From contig CANRIG010000011.1 of assembly GCA_947630595.1 (NCBI GenBank), positions 1 through 55,439 on the forward strand: a stretch of 55,439 nucleotides of DNA. The letters are read 5' to 3'. Shown piece by piece: positions 9,168 through 17,231 of the stretch. Made by a program: the position numbers and the translations under genes. How positions within the stretch are numbered: position 1 is the first letter of the stretch; each line of letters opens with the position of its first letter. The notes below the pieces were generated by a model that was not told the DNA's origin, ran no database searches, and saw only the letters and a program-made list of their open reading frames with translations. Source of the stretch: an uncultured Lachnospiraceae bacterium. GTDB taxonomy: Bacteria; Bacillota; Clostridia; Lachnospirales; Lachnospiraceae.

Positions 9168-9223
9168 AATCTAACAGGCCGACGTAAAATCCACAGCCAG
9201 TTTATGTAAAATCTGTGTAAAAT
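9168..9223 (-). promoter_or_regulatory. PHO-box-like array and -10 for the Na/Pi cotransporter gene
   Basis: Reading the minus strand, ATTTTAC occurs three times (plus positions 9217-9223, 9206-9212, 9184-9190), spaced 11 and 22 bases, which is helical periodicity. The last repeat is 10 bases from a TAGATT -10 (9168-9173). The same TTTTAC-N10-(-10) geometry is seen before pstS. This fits a PhoB/PhoP-activated promoter in which the box replaces the -35. Confidence 0.7.
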
Positions 9224-9277
9224 ATCCCGTATTCCGGTTATGGAACAGCGCTGCCCTGCAATTTTTCCGCACGAAAA

Positions 9278-9973
9278 TCAGACAGGCGAAGCCGGATCGC
9301 CCTGCGGAGCGAACAGCTGGTAAGCCTCCTCGCCGCTGCGGTGAATCCCGTTGATGGAAAATTCCACCCATTCGCCGATGTTGGTCGCGTGGTCGCCGAT
9401 GCGCTCGTAGTACTTGGCAATCATCAGCAGGTCCAGAACCTGGTCGCTGGTAAAGCCGGCGCTATTTTCATTGAGGCTCCGGCGCGCCTCCAGAAACAGC
9501 CGGTCGAGCACGTCGTCGCTGTCGATCACCTCCCGCGCCAGCGCCAGGTCGCGGTCGATGTAGGCGGCAATGCTCTTGTTGACCATCTTCATCGTAAATT
9601 CCGCCATCTCGGCGATGCACACGCCCCGCACCGGGACGTCGATGCTGCCGGTTTCCAGGATTTCCGCAATGTCCGTGGCCTGGTCGCCGATGCGTTCCAT
9701 GTCCGTGACCATTTTCAGGGCCGCCGAAATGCGGCGCAGGTCCGTGGCCACCGGCTGCTGCCGGAGCAGAAGCTGGATGCAGAGCGCCTCCACCGTGTGC
9801 TCTTTCTCGTCGATCTCCTTTTCCATCCGGTTGATCTCCGCCACCTGTTCCCCTCGCAGTTCTCTGGAGAGCAGCAGACGGTAGGTTTTCATAATCGCCT
9901 GCTCGCAGAGCGTGCCCATGTCCAGCAGCTCCTTCTGCAGCTGCGCCAGCTTTTCCAGGTATCTCTCCCGCAT
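9278..9973 (-). CDS. phoU: Phosphate transport regulator PhoU
   Basis: 231 residues with the two three-helix repeats of PhoU. The family E/D-R-I-G-D signatures are visible twice: MERIGDQATDIAE in the first half and YERIGDHATNIGEWV in the second. PhoU restrains PhoR signalling and Pst uptake when phosphate is sufficient. ATG with a GGAGG site. It follows pstB directly (1-base gap). The C-terminus runs slightly past the usual end (GEEAYQLFAPQGDPASPV). Confidence 0.93.
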   Translation of the reverse strand: MRERYLEKLAQLQKELLDMGTLCEQAIMKTYRLLLSRELRGEQVAEINRMEKEIDEKEHTVEALCIQLLLRQQPVATDLRRISAALKMVTDMERIGDQATDIAEILETGSIDVPVRGVCIAEMAEFTMKMVNKSIAAYIDRDLALAREVIDSDDVLDRLFLEARRSLNENSAGFTSDQVLDLLMIAKYYERIGDHATNIGEWVEFSINGIHRSGEEAYQLFAPQGDPASPV

Positions 9974-9974
9974 A

Positions 9975-10724
9975 TTATCCGAACCTCCCTGTAATATATT
10001 CCTCTGTTTTCCTGTTTTTCGGCATGGAAAACAGCGCCATCGTATCGTCGTACTCGATCATCTCGCCGAGCAGGAAGAAAGCCGTGCGGTCGGAAATCCG
10101 CGCCGCCTGCTGCATATTATGTGTGACAATTACGATCGTATAGTTCTCCTTCAGCCCGCTGACCAGATCCTCGATTCTGGAGGTTGAGATCGGGTCCAGC
10201 GCCGAGGTGGGCTCATCCATCAGCAGCACCTCCGGTTCCACCGCCAGCGCCCGCGCGATGCAGAGCCGCTGCTGCTGCCCGCCCGACAGCCCGAGCGCGC
10301 TCTTTTTCAGGCGGTCCCGGACCTCGTCCCAGATGGCCGCGTCCCGCAGCGCCTTTTCCACGATTTCATCCAGCCTGCCGCGGGAACGGATGCCGTGCGT
10401 GCGCGGCCCGTAGGCGATGTTGTCGTAGATGCTCATCGGAAACGGGTTCGGTTTCTGAAAGACCATGCCCACGCGCTTCCGAAGCAGATTGACGTCCATG
10501 TCCCCGTAAATGTCTTCGCCGTCCAGCGTCAGCGTGCCCGTGATCCGGCAGCCCTCCACCAGATCGTTCATGCGGTTCAGCGATTTGAGCAGCGTCGACT
10601 TGCCGCAGCCGCTGGGCCCGATGAAAGCCGTGATTTTATTGCCCGGAATATCAAGTGTGATATTTTTGAGGGCCTGAAAGTCGCCGTAAAACAGGTCGGC
10701 GTTTTTAATTTCGATTTTTCCCAT
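9975..10724 (-). CDS. pstB: Phosphate ABC transporter ATP-binding protein PstB
   Basis: 249 residues, the usual length. Walker [10 protein letters not shown] (36-44), Q-loop in [13 protein letters not shown], signature LSGGQQQR, Walker [13 protein letters not shown] and the H-loop in VTHNMQQA are intact. It powers phosphate import through PstA/PstC at the inner face of the membrane. ATG with GGAGG nine bases upstream. The 88-base gap to pstA shows no obvious terminator. Confidence 0.95.
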   Translation of the reverse strand: MGKIEIKNADLFYGDFQALKNITLDIPGNKITAFIGPSGCGKSTLLKSLNRMNDLVEGCRITGTLTLDGEDIYGDMDVNLLRKRVGMVFQKPNPFPMSIYDNIAYGPRTHGIRSRGRLDEIVEKALRDAAIWDEVRDRLKKSALGLSGGQQQRLCIARALAVEPEVLLMDEPTSALDPISTSRIEDLVSGLKENYTIVIVTHNMQQAARISDRTAFFLLGEMIEYDDTMALFSMPKNRKTEEYITGRFG

Positions 10725-10812
10725 ATGTCCTCCGTCTGATATGTTCCTGCGCCCGTCTGCAGTCCCGCCGCGTCCTTTCTGAGACGCCGGCCTGCCGCCG
10801 CGCCCCGTGCGC

Positions 10813-11694
10813 TCACCCCTGCCGCTTCATCAGGCTCCGCGCGCAGGCCGTGGAGAGCGCGTTCAGCGCCAGCACCACCGCCAGCAGCACAACCGCCGTC
10901 GCGTACGCCTGATCCATGTAGATGCCCTCGGTGGAGAGCACATACATGTGTACTGCCAGCGAACGCCCGGAATCCATGAGGCTGGAGACCATTTTGGTCG
11001 CCGTGCCCGCCGGGTACAGCACCGCCGCCGTCTCGCCGACGATGCGGCCCGTCGCCAAAACGACGCCGGAGAGAATGCCGGGAATCGCGGTCGGCAGCAC
11101 CACCCGGAAAATGGTGCGCAGCTTTCCCGCGCCCAGCCCGAACGAAGCCTCACGGTAGGCGTCGGGAACGCTGATCAGAGCTTCCTCGGTGGTGCGGATG
11201 ACCAGCGGCAGAATCATGATCACCAGAGTCATCGACCCTGCCAGCAGCGAATAGCGCCATTTCAGAGCCGTGCAGAAAAACAGCAGGCCGAACAGGCCAT
11301 ATATAATAGAAGGAATGCCCTGCAGCGTCTCCGTTGTGATGCGGATCAGGCCGACCATGCGGCTTCCTTTTTTTGCGTATTCCACTAAATAGACCGCGGC
11401 GAAAATGCCCAGCGGAACGGCGATCAGCAGCGCCGTCGCGGTGATGATCAGCGTATTGATCAGCGCCGGCATCAGCGATACGTTATCCGTTGTGTAGTTC
11501 CAGGAAAACAGCTCCGGCGACAGGTGCCGCACGCCCTTGATTACGATAAAACCCACCAGAAAGACCAGCGCCGCCATCACCAGCAGCGCGGCCAGCCAGA
11601 CCAGCGCGGCTACCGCGGCGGCGAGCGGATGCCGTCCGGCATACCGCAGGAAGCCGCCCGGGGATTTGTTCTTTTTTGTATTCCGATTATTCAT
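10813..11694 (-). CDS. pstA: Phosphate ABC transporter permease PstA
   Basis: 293 residues with about six transmembrane helices and the BPD_transp_1 coupling motif region ([25 protein letters not shown]). It forms the membrane channel with PstC. Its start overlaps the end of pstC by eight bases, indicating translational coupling. Confidence 0.93.
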   Translation of the reverse strand: MNNRNTKKNKSPGGFLRYAGRHPLAAAVAALVWLAALLVMAALVFLVGFIVIKGVRHLSPELFSWNYTTDNVSLMPALINTLIITATALLIAVPLGIFAAVYLVEYAKKGSRMVGLIRITTETLQGIPSIIYGLFGLLFFCTALKWRYSLLAGSMTLVIMILPLVIRTTEEALISVPDAYREASFGLGAGKLRTIFRVVLPTAIPGILSGVVLATGRIVGETAAVLYPAGTATKMVSSLMDSGRSLAVHMYVLSTEGIYMDQAYATAVVLLAVVLALNALSTACARSLMKRQG

Positions 11695-12544
11695 AGAGAG
11701 TTCTCCGTTTCAGCGCCGACACGCAGAGATTGATGATCAGGATAAACACAAACAGCACCACGCCGGTCGCAATCAGCGCTTCCCGGTGCAGGTCGGTCGC
11801 ATAGCCCATCTCCATCACGATATTGGTCGTCATCGTGCGCAGCCCTTTCAGCAGTCCCTGCGGCATCCAGGTCTGATTGCCCGCGACCATGATCACCGCC
11901 ATGGTCTCGCCGATGGAACGCCCGACGCCCAGCACGATCCCGGCAATCACGCCGGACTTCGCCGCCGGCAGCACCACGCAGAACACGCTGCGCTCATGCG
12001 TGGCTCCCAGCGCCAGCGAGCCCTCGTAATAGTGCTCCGGGACGCTGCGCAGCGCCGGCTCCACCACTCCCGTGACCGTCGGCAGAATCATAATCCCCAG
12101 CAGCAAAGAAGCCGTCAGCATCGTGCTTCCGTCCTGCCCGGTCAGGCGGCGCATCAGCGGCACGATCCAGACAAGGCCGAAAAAGCCGTACACCACGGAG
12201 GGGATGCCCGCCATCAGATTAACCATCGCTTTCAGGACCGGATACAGCCGCTTCGGACAGTAGAAGGCCAGAAATACGGCGGTCAACAGCGCGGTCGGCA
12301 CCCCGATCAGCACCGAACCCGCCGTCACGTAAATGCTGCCCAGGATAAAGGGCAGAATCCCGTACAGATCATTGGAGGGCTTCCATTTCTGCCCGAACAG
12401 GAAATCCGGCAGCCCGATTTCCAGCATCGCCGGAATCCCGTTGGCAAAGAGAAAGATACAGATCAGCACCACCGCCAGCACCGACGTGCAGGCCGCCGCC
12501 AGAAACAGAACCCTCATGATCCGTTCTGAATATTTTCCTTTCAT
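11687..12544 (-). CDS. pstC: Phosphate ABC transporter permease PstC
   Basis: 285 residues, about six transmembrane helices. The permease loop VEPALRSVPEHYYEGSLALG is the EAA-type contact with PstB. The ATG at 12544 overlaps the pstS stop by four bases, so it is coupled to the binding-protein gene. No special feature beyond the family pattern. Confidence 0.93.
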   Translation of the reverse strand: MKGKYSERIMRVLFLAAACTSVLAVVLICIFLFANGIPAMLEIGLPDFLFGQKWKPSNDLYGILPFILGSIYVTAGSVLIGVPTALLTAVFLAFYCPKRLYPVLKAMVNLMAGIPSVVYGFFGLVWIVPLMRRLTGQDGSTMLTASLLLGIMILPTVTGVVEPALRSVPEHYYEGSLALGATHERSVFCVVLPAAKSGVIAGIVLGVGRSIGETMAVIMVAGNQTWMPQGLLKGLRTMTTNIVMEMGYATDLHREALIATGVVLFVFILIINLCVSALKRRTLYE

Positions 12545-13395
12545 TGCAGTTCTTCCCAGGTCGTGATTTCACCCGTGAAAATCGCTTTCACCTGTTCGCT
12601 CGTCATTTCCGTCATGCCATTATCGTTGTTGACGATCACCGCGATGCCATCCTGCGCGATCACGGTCGGGGTCAGGCCCGCTTCCAGCTCGCTGTCCTTC
12701 AGTTCGCGGGACGCCATGCCGATGTCGCACAGCCCGTCGATCGCGGAGGTCATGCCCGTCGTCGAATCGCTCTGCTGCACCTCGATCTCCACCTTGTCGT
12801 TGACCGCCTGATACGCCTCGGCCAGCTTCTCCATCACCGGCGTCACCGAGGAAGAACCGGCCACGACCACCTTGCCCTCGGCCTCGCCGCCTGCAAACGC
12901 CTCCGGCTCGCCCACGGAAATATAGCCTTCCTCGCTGATCACGTTCTGGCCCTCCTCGCTCATGATATAAGCGATGAAGTCCGCCGCCGCGTCGCTCACC
13001 TCGCCGGTGGTCGCAATGTTGAACGGGCGCACTACCTTGTAGTCGCCGGACAGGATATTCTCAGCCGTCGCATCCACGCCGTCGATCGCCAGCGCCGTCA
13101 CGGTGTCGTTCAGGGAGCCGAGGGAAATGTAGCCGATCGCGTTCACGTCGCCCTCCACCGTGCTCATCATCACGGACGTACTGTTTGTGATCTTTGCGGC
13201 TTCCGTAGTGTTGTCCACCTTCTCGCCGTCCTCATTCTCCTCTTCAATGCCGAGCAGCTCAATGAACGCGCCCCGCGTGCCGGAGCCGTCCTCCCGCGAG
13301 CAGATCGTAATATTGCCCTCGGCCGCCGCCGCGCTCATGCCGATGCCCGCCGTCATCACTGCTGCCATTGCCAATGCCACTGTTCTTTTTTTCAT
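12541..13395 (-). CDS. pstS: Phosphate-binding protein PstS with circularly permuted domain order
   Basis: 284 residues. A signal peptide (about 1-25, AAA-AEG) has no lipobox Cys. The usual Gram-positive PstS begins with a GSSSVTP-type phosphate loop and passes through ITTWEEL into SREDGSGTR. Here SREDGSGTR is at 33-41, followed by the rest of the usual C-terminal half (NAIGYISLGSLND, RPFNIAT, FIAYIMSEEGQ). A linker near 158-174 then leads to GSSSVTPVMEKLAEAY at 180-195, and the protein stops at ITTWEEL (277-283). All phosphate-contact loops are present but the order is rotated. ATG has AGGAGG upstream. Gene position and PHO boxes support the Pst function; the permutation is my reading of the motif order. 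Confidence 0.9.
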   Translation of the reverse strand: MKKRTVALAMAAVMTAGIGMSAAAAEGNITICSREDGSGTRGAFIELLGIEEENEDGEKVDNTTEAAKITNSTSVMMSTVEGDVNAIGYISLGSLNDTVTALAIDGVDATAENILSGDYKVVRPFNIATTGEVSDAAADFIAYIMSEEGQNVISEEGYISVGEPEAFAGGEAEGKVVVAGSSSVTPVMEKLAEAYQAVNDKVEIEVQQSDSTTGMTSAIDGLCDIGMASRELKDSELEAGLTPTVIAQDGIAVIVNNDNGMTEMTSEQVKAIFTGEITTWEELQ

Positions 13396-13446
13396 AATAA
13401 AATCAACCTCCTGAAATGTTATGTCTGTCTTGCTCAAGACAACCAC

Positions 13447-13491
13447 ATTTTAGGAGGTTAAAGTAAAATTCACCAGCACGGTAATGTAAAA
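13447..13491 (-). promoter_or_regulatory. PHO-box-like sites and -10 for pstS
   Basis: Minus strand TTTTAC at 13463-13468 lies 10 bases from TAAAAT (13447-13452). Another TTTTAC at 13486-13491 is 23 bases upstream. The geometry matches the Na/Pi promoter. The transcript start would be about 45 bases before the ATG. Confidence 0.65.
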
Positions 13492-13508
13492 ACTATCTAT
13501 GATTCAGG

Positions 13509-14912
13509 TCAAGTGTTCTTCACCTGATACATATCCTCAAGCGTAATCAGGCGCACATCTCCGCCTGCCGCCCGCCGGACAAGCGGACCGGTAAACCCGG
13601 ATTTGGAAAACAGATAATAATATCGCCGCGAAAAATGCCCCATAGCTTCTCCGTAATCTTCCATCAGCCGCAGTTCATCCTCGCCCACCGGACTGTCCGT
13701 ATATTTGCACGAACCTATAATGCCGCGGTCATCCTCTGCGGAGGTTACTACCAGATCGATCTGCACCTGTCTGTGCGTCTTTGGATGGCCGCCCCACCAC
13801 TGCCCAGCCTTTCCAAGCGCAAAAGGAAGCTCCTGATCATAGAACAGGACAAAGTCCCGGCACATTCTCTCAAAGATTTTCCCCATATAATCCGGCAGCC
13901 TGCGTGCGACAGCCGTCGGATAGGACTGTTCAATTCTGCCCGACTGCACCGCCGACATATTGCGCGGTACAAAGGTATACCAGAAATGGAAAAACTGATC
14001 TTCTATCCGATAATAAGTCTTCTTCCCGCCGGATGCCGTCACCGGCGTTTCCTTCGCAATAATTCCAAGCGTCATCAAATTTGCCATGTATTTCGTACAC
14101 AGACCCGTGTCGATTCCCACAGTCGTCGAAATCTCCGACAATTTGGTTTTTCCTGACGCGATCGCGGTGATGATGGCATTGTACATAGCCGGTTCCCGCA
14201 TTTCCTGCTTCATCAGATTGGAAGGCTCCTCATACAGCATTGCATTGCGCTGAAACAGATTTTCCAGCAAATTTTCCTGAACAGACTGATCCGGGGAAAA
14301 CTGCTCCAGATAAAGGGGAATCCCGCCGGTAATCCCATACATCAGCGCCCGGTCCTCACAGGAATAGTTTGGAAACCAGCGGCCGGTATCTAAATAGTCA
14401 AACGGCAAAATCTTAAACTGCGCTGTTCTCCGTCCATAAAGCGGGCTCTGATAACCCAGCACCTGATTTTCCATAAAACTCATGGAGGAGCCGCAAAGAA
14501 TCAAAAACAGCTTTGTCTGTTTGAACTGATGATCCAGAAAATTCTGCAGGAGCGAAGAAATCCCCCGCTCCGCCTGCGCGAGATATGGATATTCATCAAT
14601 GACCCAGACAAGCCGTTTCCCCTCCGCCGCTTCCGCTATCTTCATAAACGCGTCCGCAAAACTGCGGTAAATCAGGCCCGCACTGCTTTTGCCGGACAGC
14701 GTCTCCGAAATGGCCTCGGATAATGCCTCCAGATTCTGTTCGGCACTGCTCTCCTGCGCCGCAAAAAAGACGGTCGGTTTCCCTTTGCAGAACTCGTTGA
14801 TCAGCGTAGTCTTCCCGACACGGCGGCGTCCGTATATAATGGCAACCTCAAGTCTGCCGCTGCCATACATGCGATTCAGCTTTGCCAGTTCCTGTTCCCG
14901 TCCGATAAACAT
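13509..14912 (-). CDS. Archaeal-type ATPase with winged helix and DUF234-like nuclease tail
   Basis: 467 residues. P-loop GRRRVGKTT (29-37), Walker B LVWVIDEYPYL and sensor LILCGSS in the N-terminal ATPase. A winged-helix segment follows (KLSEISTTVGIDTGLCTKYMANL). The C-terminus resembles DUF234, related to PD-(D/E)XK nucleases: QIDLVV then GIIGSCKYT. Family members usually have E where this has S in the GxCK motif, so nuclease activity may be lost. The ATG at 14912 has GGAGG six bases before it. Cellular role unknown; it is a single-gene unit with its own strong promoter. Related genes are often called putative defence or mobile-element ATPases, but nothing here shows that. Confidence 0.8.
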   Translation of the reverse strand: MFIGREQELAKLNRMYGSGRLEVAIIYGRRRVGKTTLINEFCKGKPTVFFAAQESSAEQNLEALSEAISETLSGKSSAGLIYRSFADAFMKIAEAAEGKRLVWVIDEYPYLAQAERGISSLLQNFLDHQFKQTKLFLILCGSSMSFMENQVLGYQSPLYGRRTAQFKILPFDYLDTGRWFPNYSCEDRALMYGITGGIPLYLEQFSPDQSVQENLLENLFQRNAMLYEEPSNLMKQEMREPAMYNAIITAIASGKTKLSEISTTVGIDTGLCTKYMANLMTLGIIAKETPVTASGGKKTYYRIEDQFFHFWYTFVPRNMSAVQSGRIEQSYPTAVARRLPDYMGKIFERMCRDFVLFYDQELPFALGKAGQWWGGHPKTHRQVQIDLVVTSAEDDRGIIGSCKYTDSPVGEDELRLMEDYGEAMGHFSRRYYYLFSKSGFTGPLVRRAAGGDVRLITLEDMYQVKNT

Positions 14913-14927
14913 AATTTCCTCCAAAAA

Positions 14928-14958
14928 CTGAACTATGATATAGTATATTATAGTTCAG
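14928..14958. promoter_or_regulatory. 31-base near-perfect palindrome, candidate operator
   Basis: CTGAACTAT and ATAGTTCAG arms plus an AT-rich centre form a palindrome with one mismatched pair around a central base. It covers the -10 box of the ATPase promoter and the start region, the classic place for a repressor site. The ATPase itself carries a winged helix. Confidence 0.65.
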
Positions 14959-14975
14959 TTTTTCTGATGAGTCAA
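14947..14975 (-). promoter_or_regulatory. Strong sigma-70-type promoter of the DUF234 ATPase gene
   Basis: Minus strand TTGACT, 17 bases, TATAAT (perfect -10), followed by the GGAGG site and ATG at 14912. One of the best promoter matches in the window. Confidence 0.75.
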
Positions 14976-15026
14976 TCGCAAAATCATCTGTGTTTTTGCA
15001 GACAAAATGCCAGGGGAAATAAATGC

Positions 15027-15314
15027 TTACCGCGCTGCGCCCAGCGCCGCATCCAGCGCCGCTCTCAGCTTTTCCTTGCAGTCGGAATAACTCTCCGACG
15101 GATGCGCCTCGTACAGCTTCGTCTCCCCGGCAAACACCGTGGGAACATAATAATAATCGTATTGTTCCGCAAGCTCCGGCCGGCGGCTTTCCTCAATCCA
15201 GTCCACCGCGACTCCGGCGTAGGCCGCGTTCTCTTTTACAAGCTCATCCAGCGCCCGGCGCGCGTTGCGGCAATAAGGGCAGTCTTCGAGATAAAATAAG
15301 GTAAGTTTTTTCAT
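15027..15314 (-). CDS. Small thioredoxin/glutaredoxin-fold protein
   Basis: 95 residues. The N-terminal strand MKKLTLFYLEDCPYC carries a CPYC redox motif, and a cis-Pro segment YYVPTVFAGETKLYE follows, as in glutaredoxin-like thiol proteins. A cytosolic thiol-disulfide role is likely. The start at 15314 is chosen because AAGGAGG lies before it; upstream in-frame codons encode repeat-derived sequence with no homology. The gene stands alone, between an ATPase and a methyltransferase. Confidence 0.8.
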   Translation of the reverse strand: MKKLTLFYLEDCPYCRNARRALDELVKENAAYAGVAVDWIEESRRPELAEQYDYYYVPTVFAGETKLYEAHPSESYSDCKEKLRAALDAALGAAR

Positions 15315-15430
15315 GGAAATCTCCTCCTTCGCTATAGTAAATTTATGATCTGCAGGGGGCTGCCGCTGTAATTGATTTATGATCCGCAGAGATGTCGCCG
15401 GACACAATAAGATTACGGCAAACCCTGGCT

Positions 15431-15529
15431 GGTATTTTACGATAATCCTGGCTCGTTCTGTCTGGTATTTTGCGGCAACTCCGGCCTGTCCTGTCTGGTA
15501 TTTTACGGCAACCCAGGCTCGTTCTGTTG
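15431..15529. repeat. 33-bp tandem repeat, three units
   Basis: Units begin at 15431, 15464 and 15497 with GGTATTTT(A/G)C and end near GTTCTGTCT, with a partial fourth unit to the left. It lies 33 bases beyond the stop of the homocysteine methyltransferase gene. Units are adjacent with no spacers, so this is not CRISPR. Confidence 0.8.
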
Positions 15530-15561
15530 CCCGGGCTGTCAAAAACCCGCGGAAAACGCGG

Positions 15562-16455
15562 TTATATCGAAAGTATCTCCGCCAGCCGGCGAATGTATTC
15601 CGGCGTGGTGCCGCAGCAGCCGCCGACAATCTGCGCGCCGCATGCGACCAGCCGCTTCATAGCCGCCGCAAACTGCTCCGGCGTCATGCTGTAATGCGCC
15701 GTTCCGTTCTCGTCCATCGTCGGCATCCCGGCGTTCGGCTTGGCGATCACCGGCACTTTCGCCACTGCTTTCATGGAGGCCACGACTGCTTCCAGCTGGT
15801 CCGGGCCCACGGAGCAGTTGAGGCCCACCGCCGCCGCGCCCATGTCCTGCAGCGATTCTACCATATCGACGGCATTTCCGCCGTAAAGCGCGCTGCCGTC
15901 CGCTTCCAGCGTCAGCGTGCACATCACGGGCAGGTCGCAGACCGACTGCGCTGCGTCCAGCGCCACCAGCGCTTCCTCTGCATTCAGCAGCGTCTCCGCC
16001 ACCAGCAGGTCCGCCCCGGCATCCGCCAGCGCGCGAATCTGCTCCCGATAAGTCTCATATAATTCCTGATAGGTCAGCTCCCCGCGCGGCTCCAGCATTT
16101 TGCCGGTCGTCGTCATATCGCCCGCCACATAGACCGGTCTTGACAGCGCGGAACACGCCTCCGCCACCTCCCGCGACAAAGCCACGCCTTTTGCATTCAG
16201 CTCCGCAAGCCTGTCCTGCAGTCCATGCGCCGACAGACTGATGCGGTTTGCGGAAAACGTGGGCGCATAGAGAATACGGCTGCCCGCCTCCGCGTAAGCC
16301 CGCTGCAGATTCTGCAGCACCTGCGGGTGCTCCTGCGCCCAGACCTCCGTGCACACGCCGACCGGCATGCCGACGCTGCGCAGATAGGAGCCGAGCGCCC
16401 CGTCCAGCAGCAGAACGCCCTGCTGCGTCAGTTCCTGAAATTCCTGCTTTGTCAT
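15562..16455 (-). CDS. Homocysteine S-methyltransferase family protein
   Basis: 297 residues, a single TIM-barrel domain like the N-terminal domain of MetH. It starts with LLLDGALGSYLRS, and the zinc ligands are visible as Cys in GLNCS and the CC pair in IVGGCCGTTPEYI near the C-terminus. It should transfer a methyl group to homocysteine from a donor such as S-methylmethionine, or act with a separate corrinoid protein; donor unknown. The ATG at 16455 has AGGAG upstream; the longer frame adds non-conserved residues. No corrinoid-binding domain is adjacent. Confidence 0.87.
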   Translation of the reverse strand: MTKQEFQELTQQGVLLLDGALGSYLRSVGMPVGVCTEVWAQEHPQVLQNLQRAYAEAGSRILYAPTFSANRISLSAHGLQDRLAELNAKGVALSREVAEACSALSRPVYVAGDMTTTGKMLEPRGELTYQELYETYREQIRALADAGADLLVAETLLNAEEALVALDAAQSVCDLPVMCTLTLEADGSALYGGNAVDMVESLQDMGAAAVGLNCSVGPDQLEAVVASMKAVAKVPVIAKPNAGMPTMDENGTAHYSMTPEQFAAAMKRLVACGAQIVGGCCGTTPEYIRRLAEILSI

Positions 16456-16531
16456 ACCTTTCTCCTTTTCCTGTTGAACGCTTTTTGCCTCACAAACTTT
16501 TCTGTCTGAAAGGCTCTTTCCGCATGAAAAA

Positions 16532-17032
16532 TCATTCATCCGCAACTTTCAGGCTGTAGTTCTCGATATCCAGATAGCGCCCGAATTTTTCGCCAACCTC
16601 GCATATAGTGCCGCAGAACGTAAATCCAAACCGTTCATGCAGACGGATACTGGCCTCATTTCCGGCCGTGATCACCGAAACCACCGTGTGTGTCCGGCCG
16701 TCCCGGCGCGCCTCCTCCAGAATCTCCCGCATCAGCGCCGTGGCCACGCCCTTCCTGCGGTCATCAGGTGCAATATATACGGACAGCTCGACCGTACTTT
16801 GATACGCTTCCTTTTCCCGGTAGGGCGACAGGCTGGCATAGCCCGCCACGTGCCCGTCCCGCTCCGCCACGATCAGCGGATGGTTTCCCACATTGTGCGC
16901 GTCAAACCACTGCCTCCACTGTTCCAGCGTCTTCAGCTGCAGGTCCAGCGTCGCCACGCCATGCTCCACTTCATAATTATAAATGTCCAGCAGCTCCTGC
17001 AGATCAGCCGCCTGTGCTTTTCGGATGTTCAT
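16532..17032 (-). CDS. GNAT N-acetyltransferase, phosphinothricin/MddA-like
   Basis: 166 residues. The N-terminus MNIRKAQAADLQELLDIYNYEV is typical of the PAT subgroup. The acetyl-CoA loop appears as DDRRKGVATALMREIL, and SIRLHERFGFTFCGTICEVGEKFGRYLD is the usual PAT C-terminal block. The substrate may be an amino acid or an analogue such as methionine sulfone; that is family knowledge, not shown here. ATG at 17032 with GGGAG upstream. Confidence 0.88.
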   Translation of the reverse strand: MNIRKAQAADLQELLDIYNYEVEHGVATLDLQLKTLEQWRQWFDAHNVGNHPLIVAERDGHVAGYASLSPYREKEAYQSTVELSVYIAPDDRRKGVATALMREILEEARRDGRTHTVVSVITAGNEASIRLHERFGFTFCGTICEVGEKFGRYLDIENYSLKVADE

Positions 17033-17066
17033 CTGTTCTCCCGCCTCGTTCGCATACTTCTTTTTC

Positions 17067-17150
17067 GTACTATCATTTAAATTGAGAGCGCTTACTTCTT
17101 GTACCATCATTTAAATTGAGTTCACTTACTCTCATACCATCTGAATTTCC
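17067..17150. repeat. 34-bp degenerate tandem repeat
   Basis: GTAC(T/C)ATCATTTAAATTGAG occurs at 17067 and 17101, with a weaker third unit from 17134 (ATACCATCTGAATTT). It lies between the phosphopantetheinyl transferase stop and the GNAT start. It could hold AT-rich promoter sequence for the GNAT gene, but no convincing -35/-10 pair was found. Confidence 0.7.
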
Positions 17151-17231
17151 GTCTTTTTGCTGTAATTTTGTTTGGATTTTAATTTCCTTTACTTCAATCC
17201 AGTTTAAATTTCAAATGCTGCACTGCGGCTG

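Noticed and set aside
15431-15529. Possible CRISPR array
   Set aside because: Units are directly adjacent with no unique spacers and no cas genes are nearby.
15315-15629. N-terminal extension of the thioredoxin-like protein
   Set aside because: The extra residues are translation of the 33-bp repeats (KYQT motif) and overlap another gene; the AAGGAGG site points to 15314.
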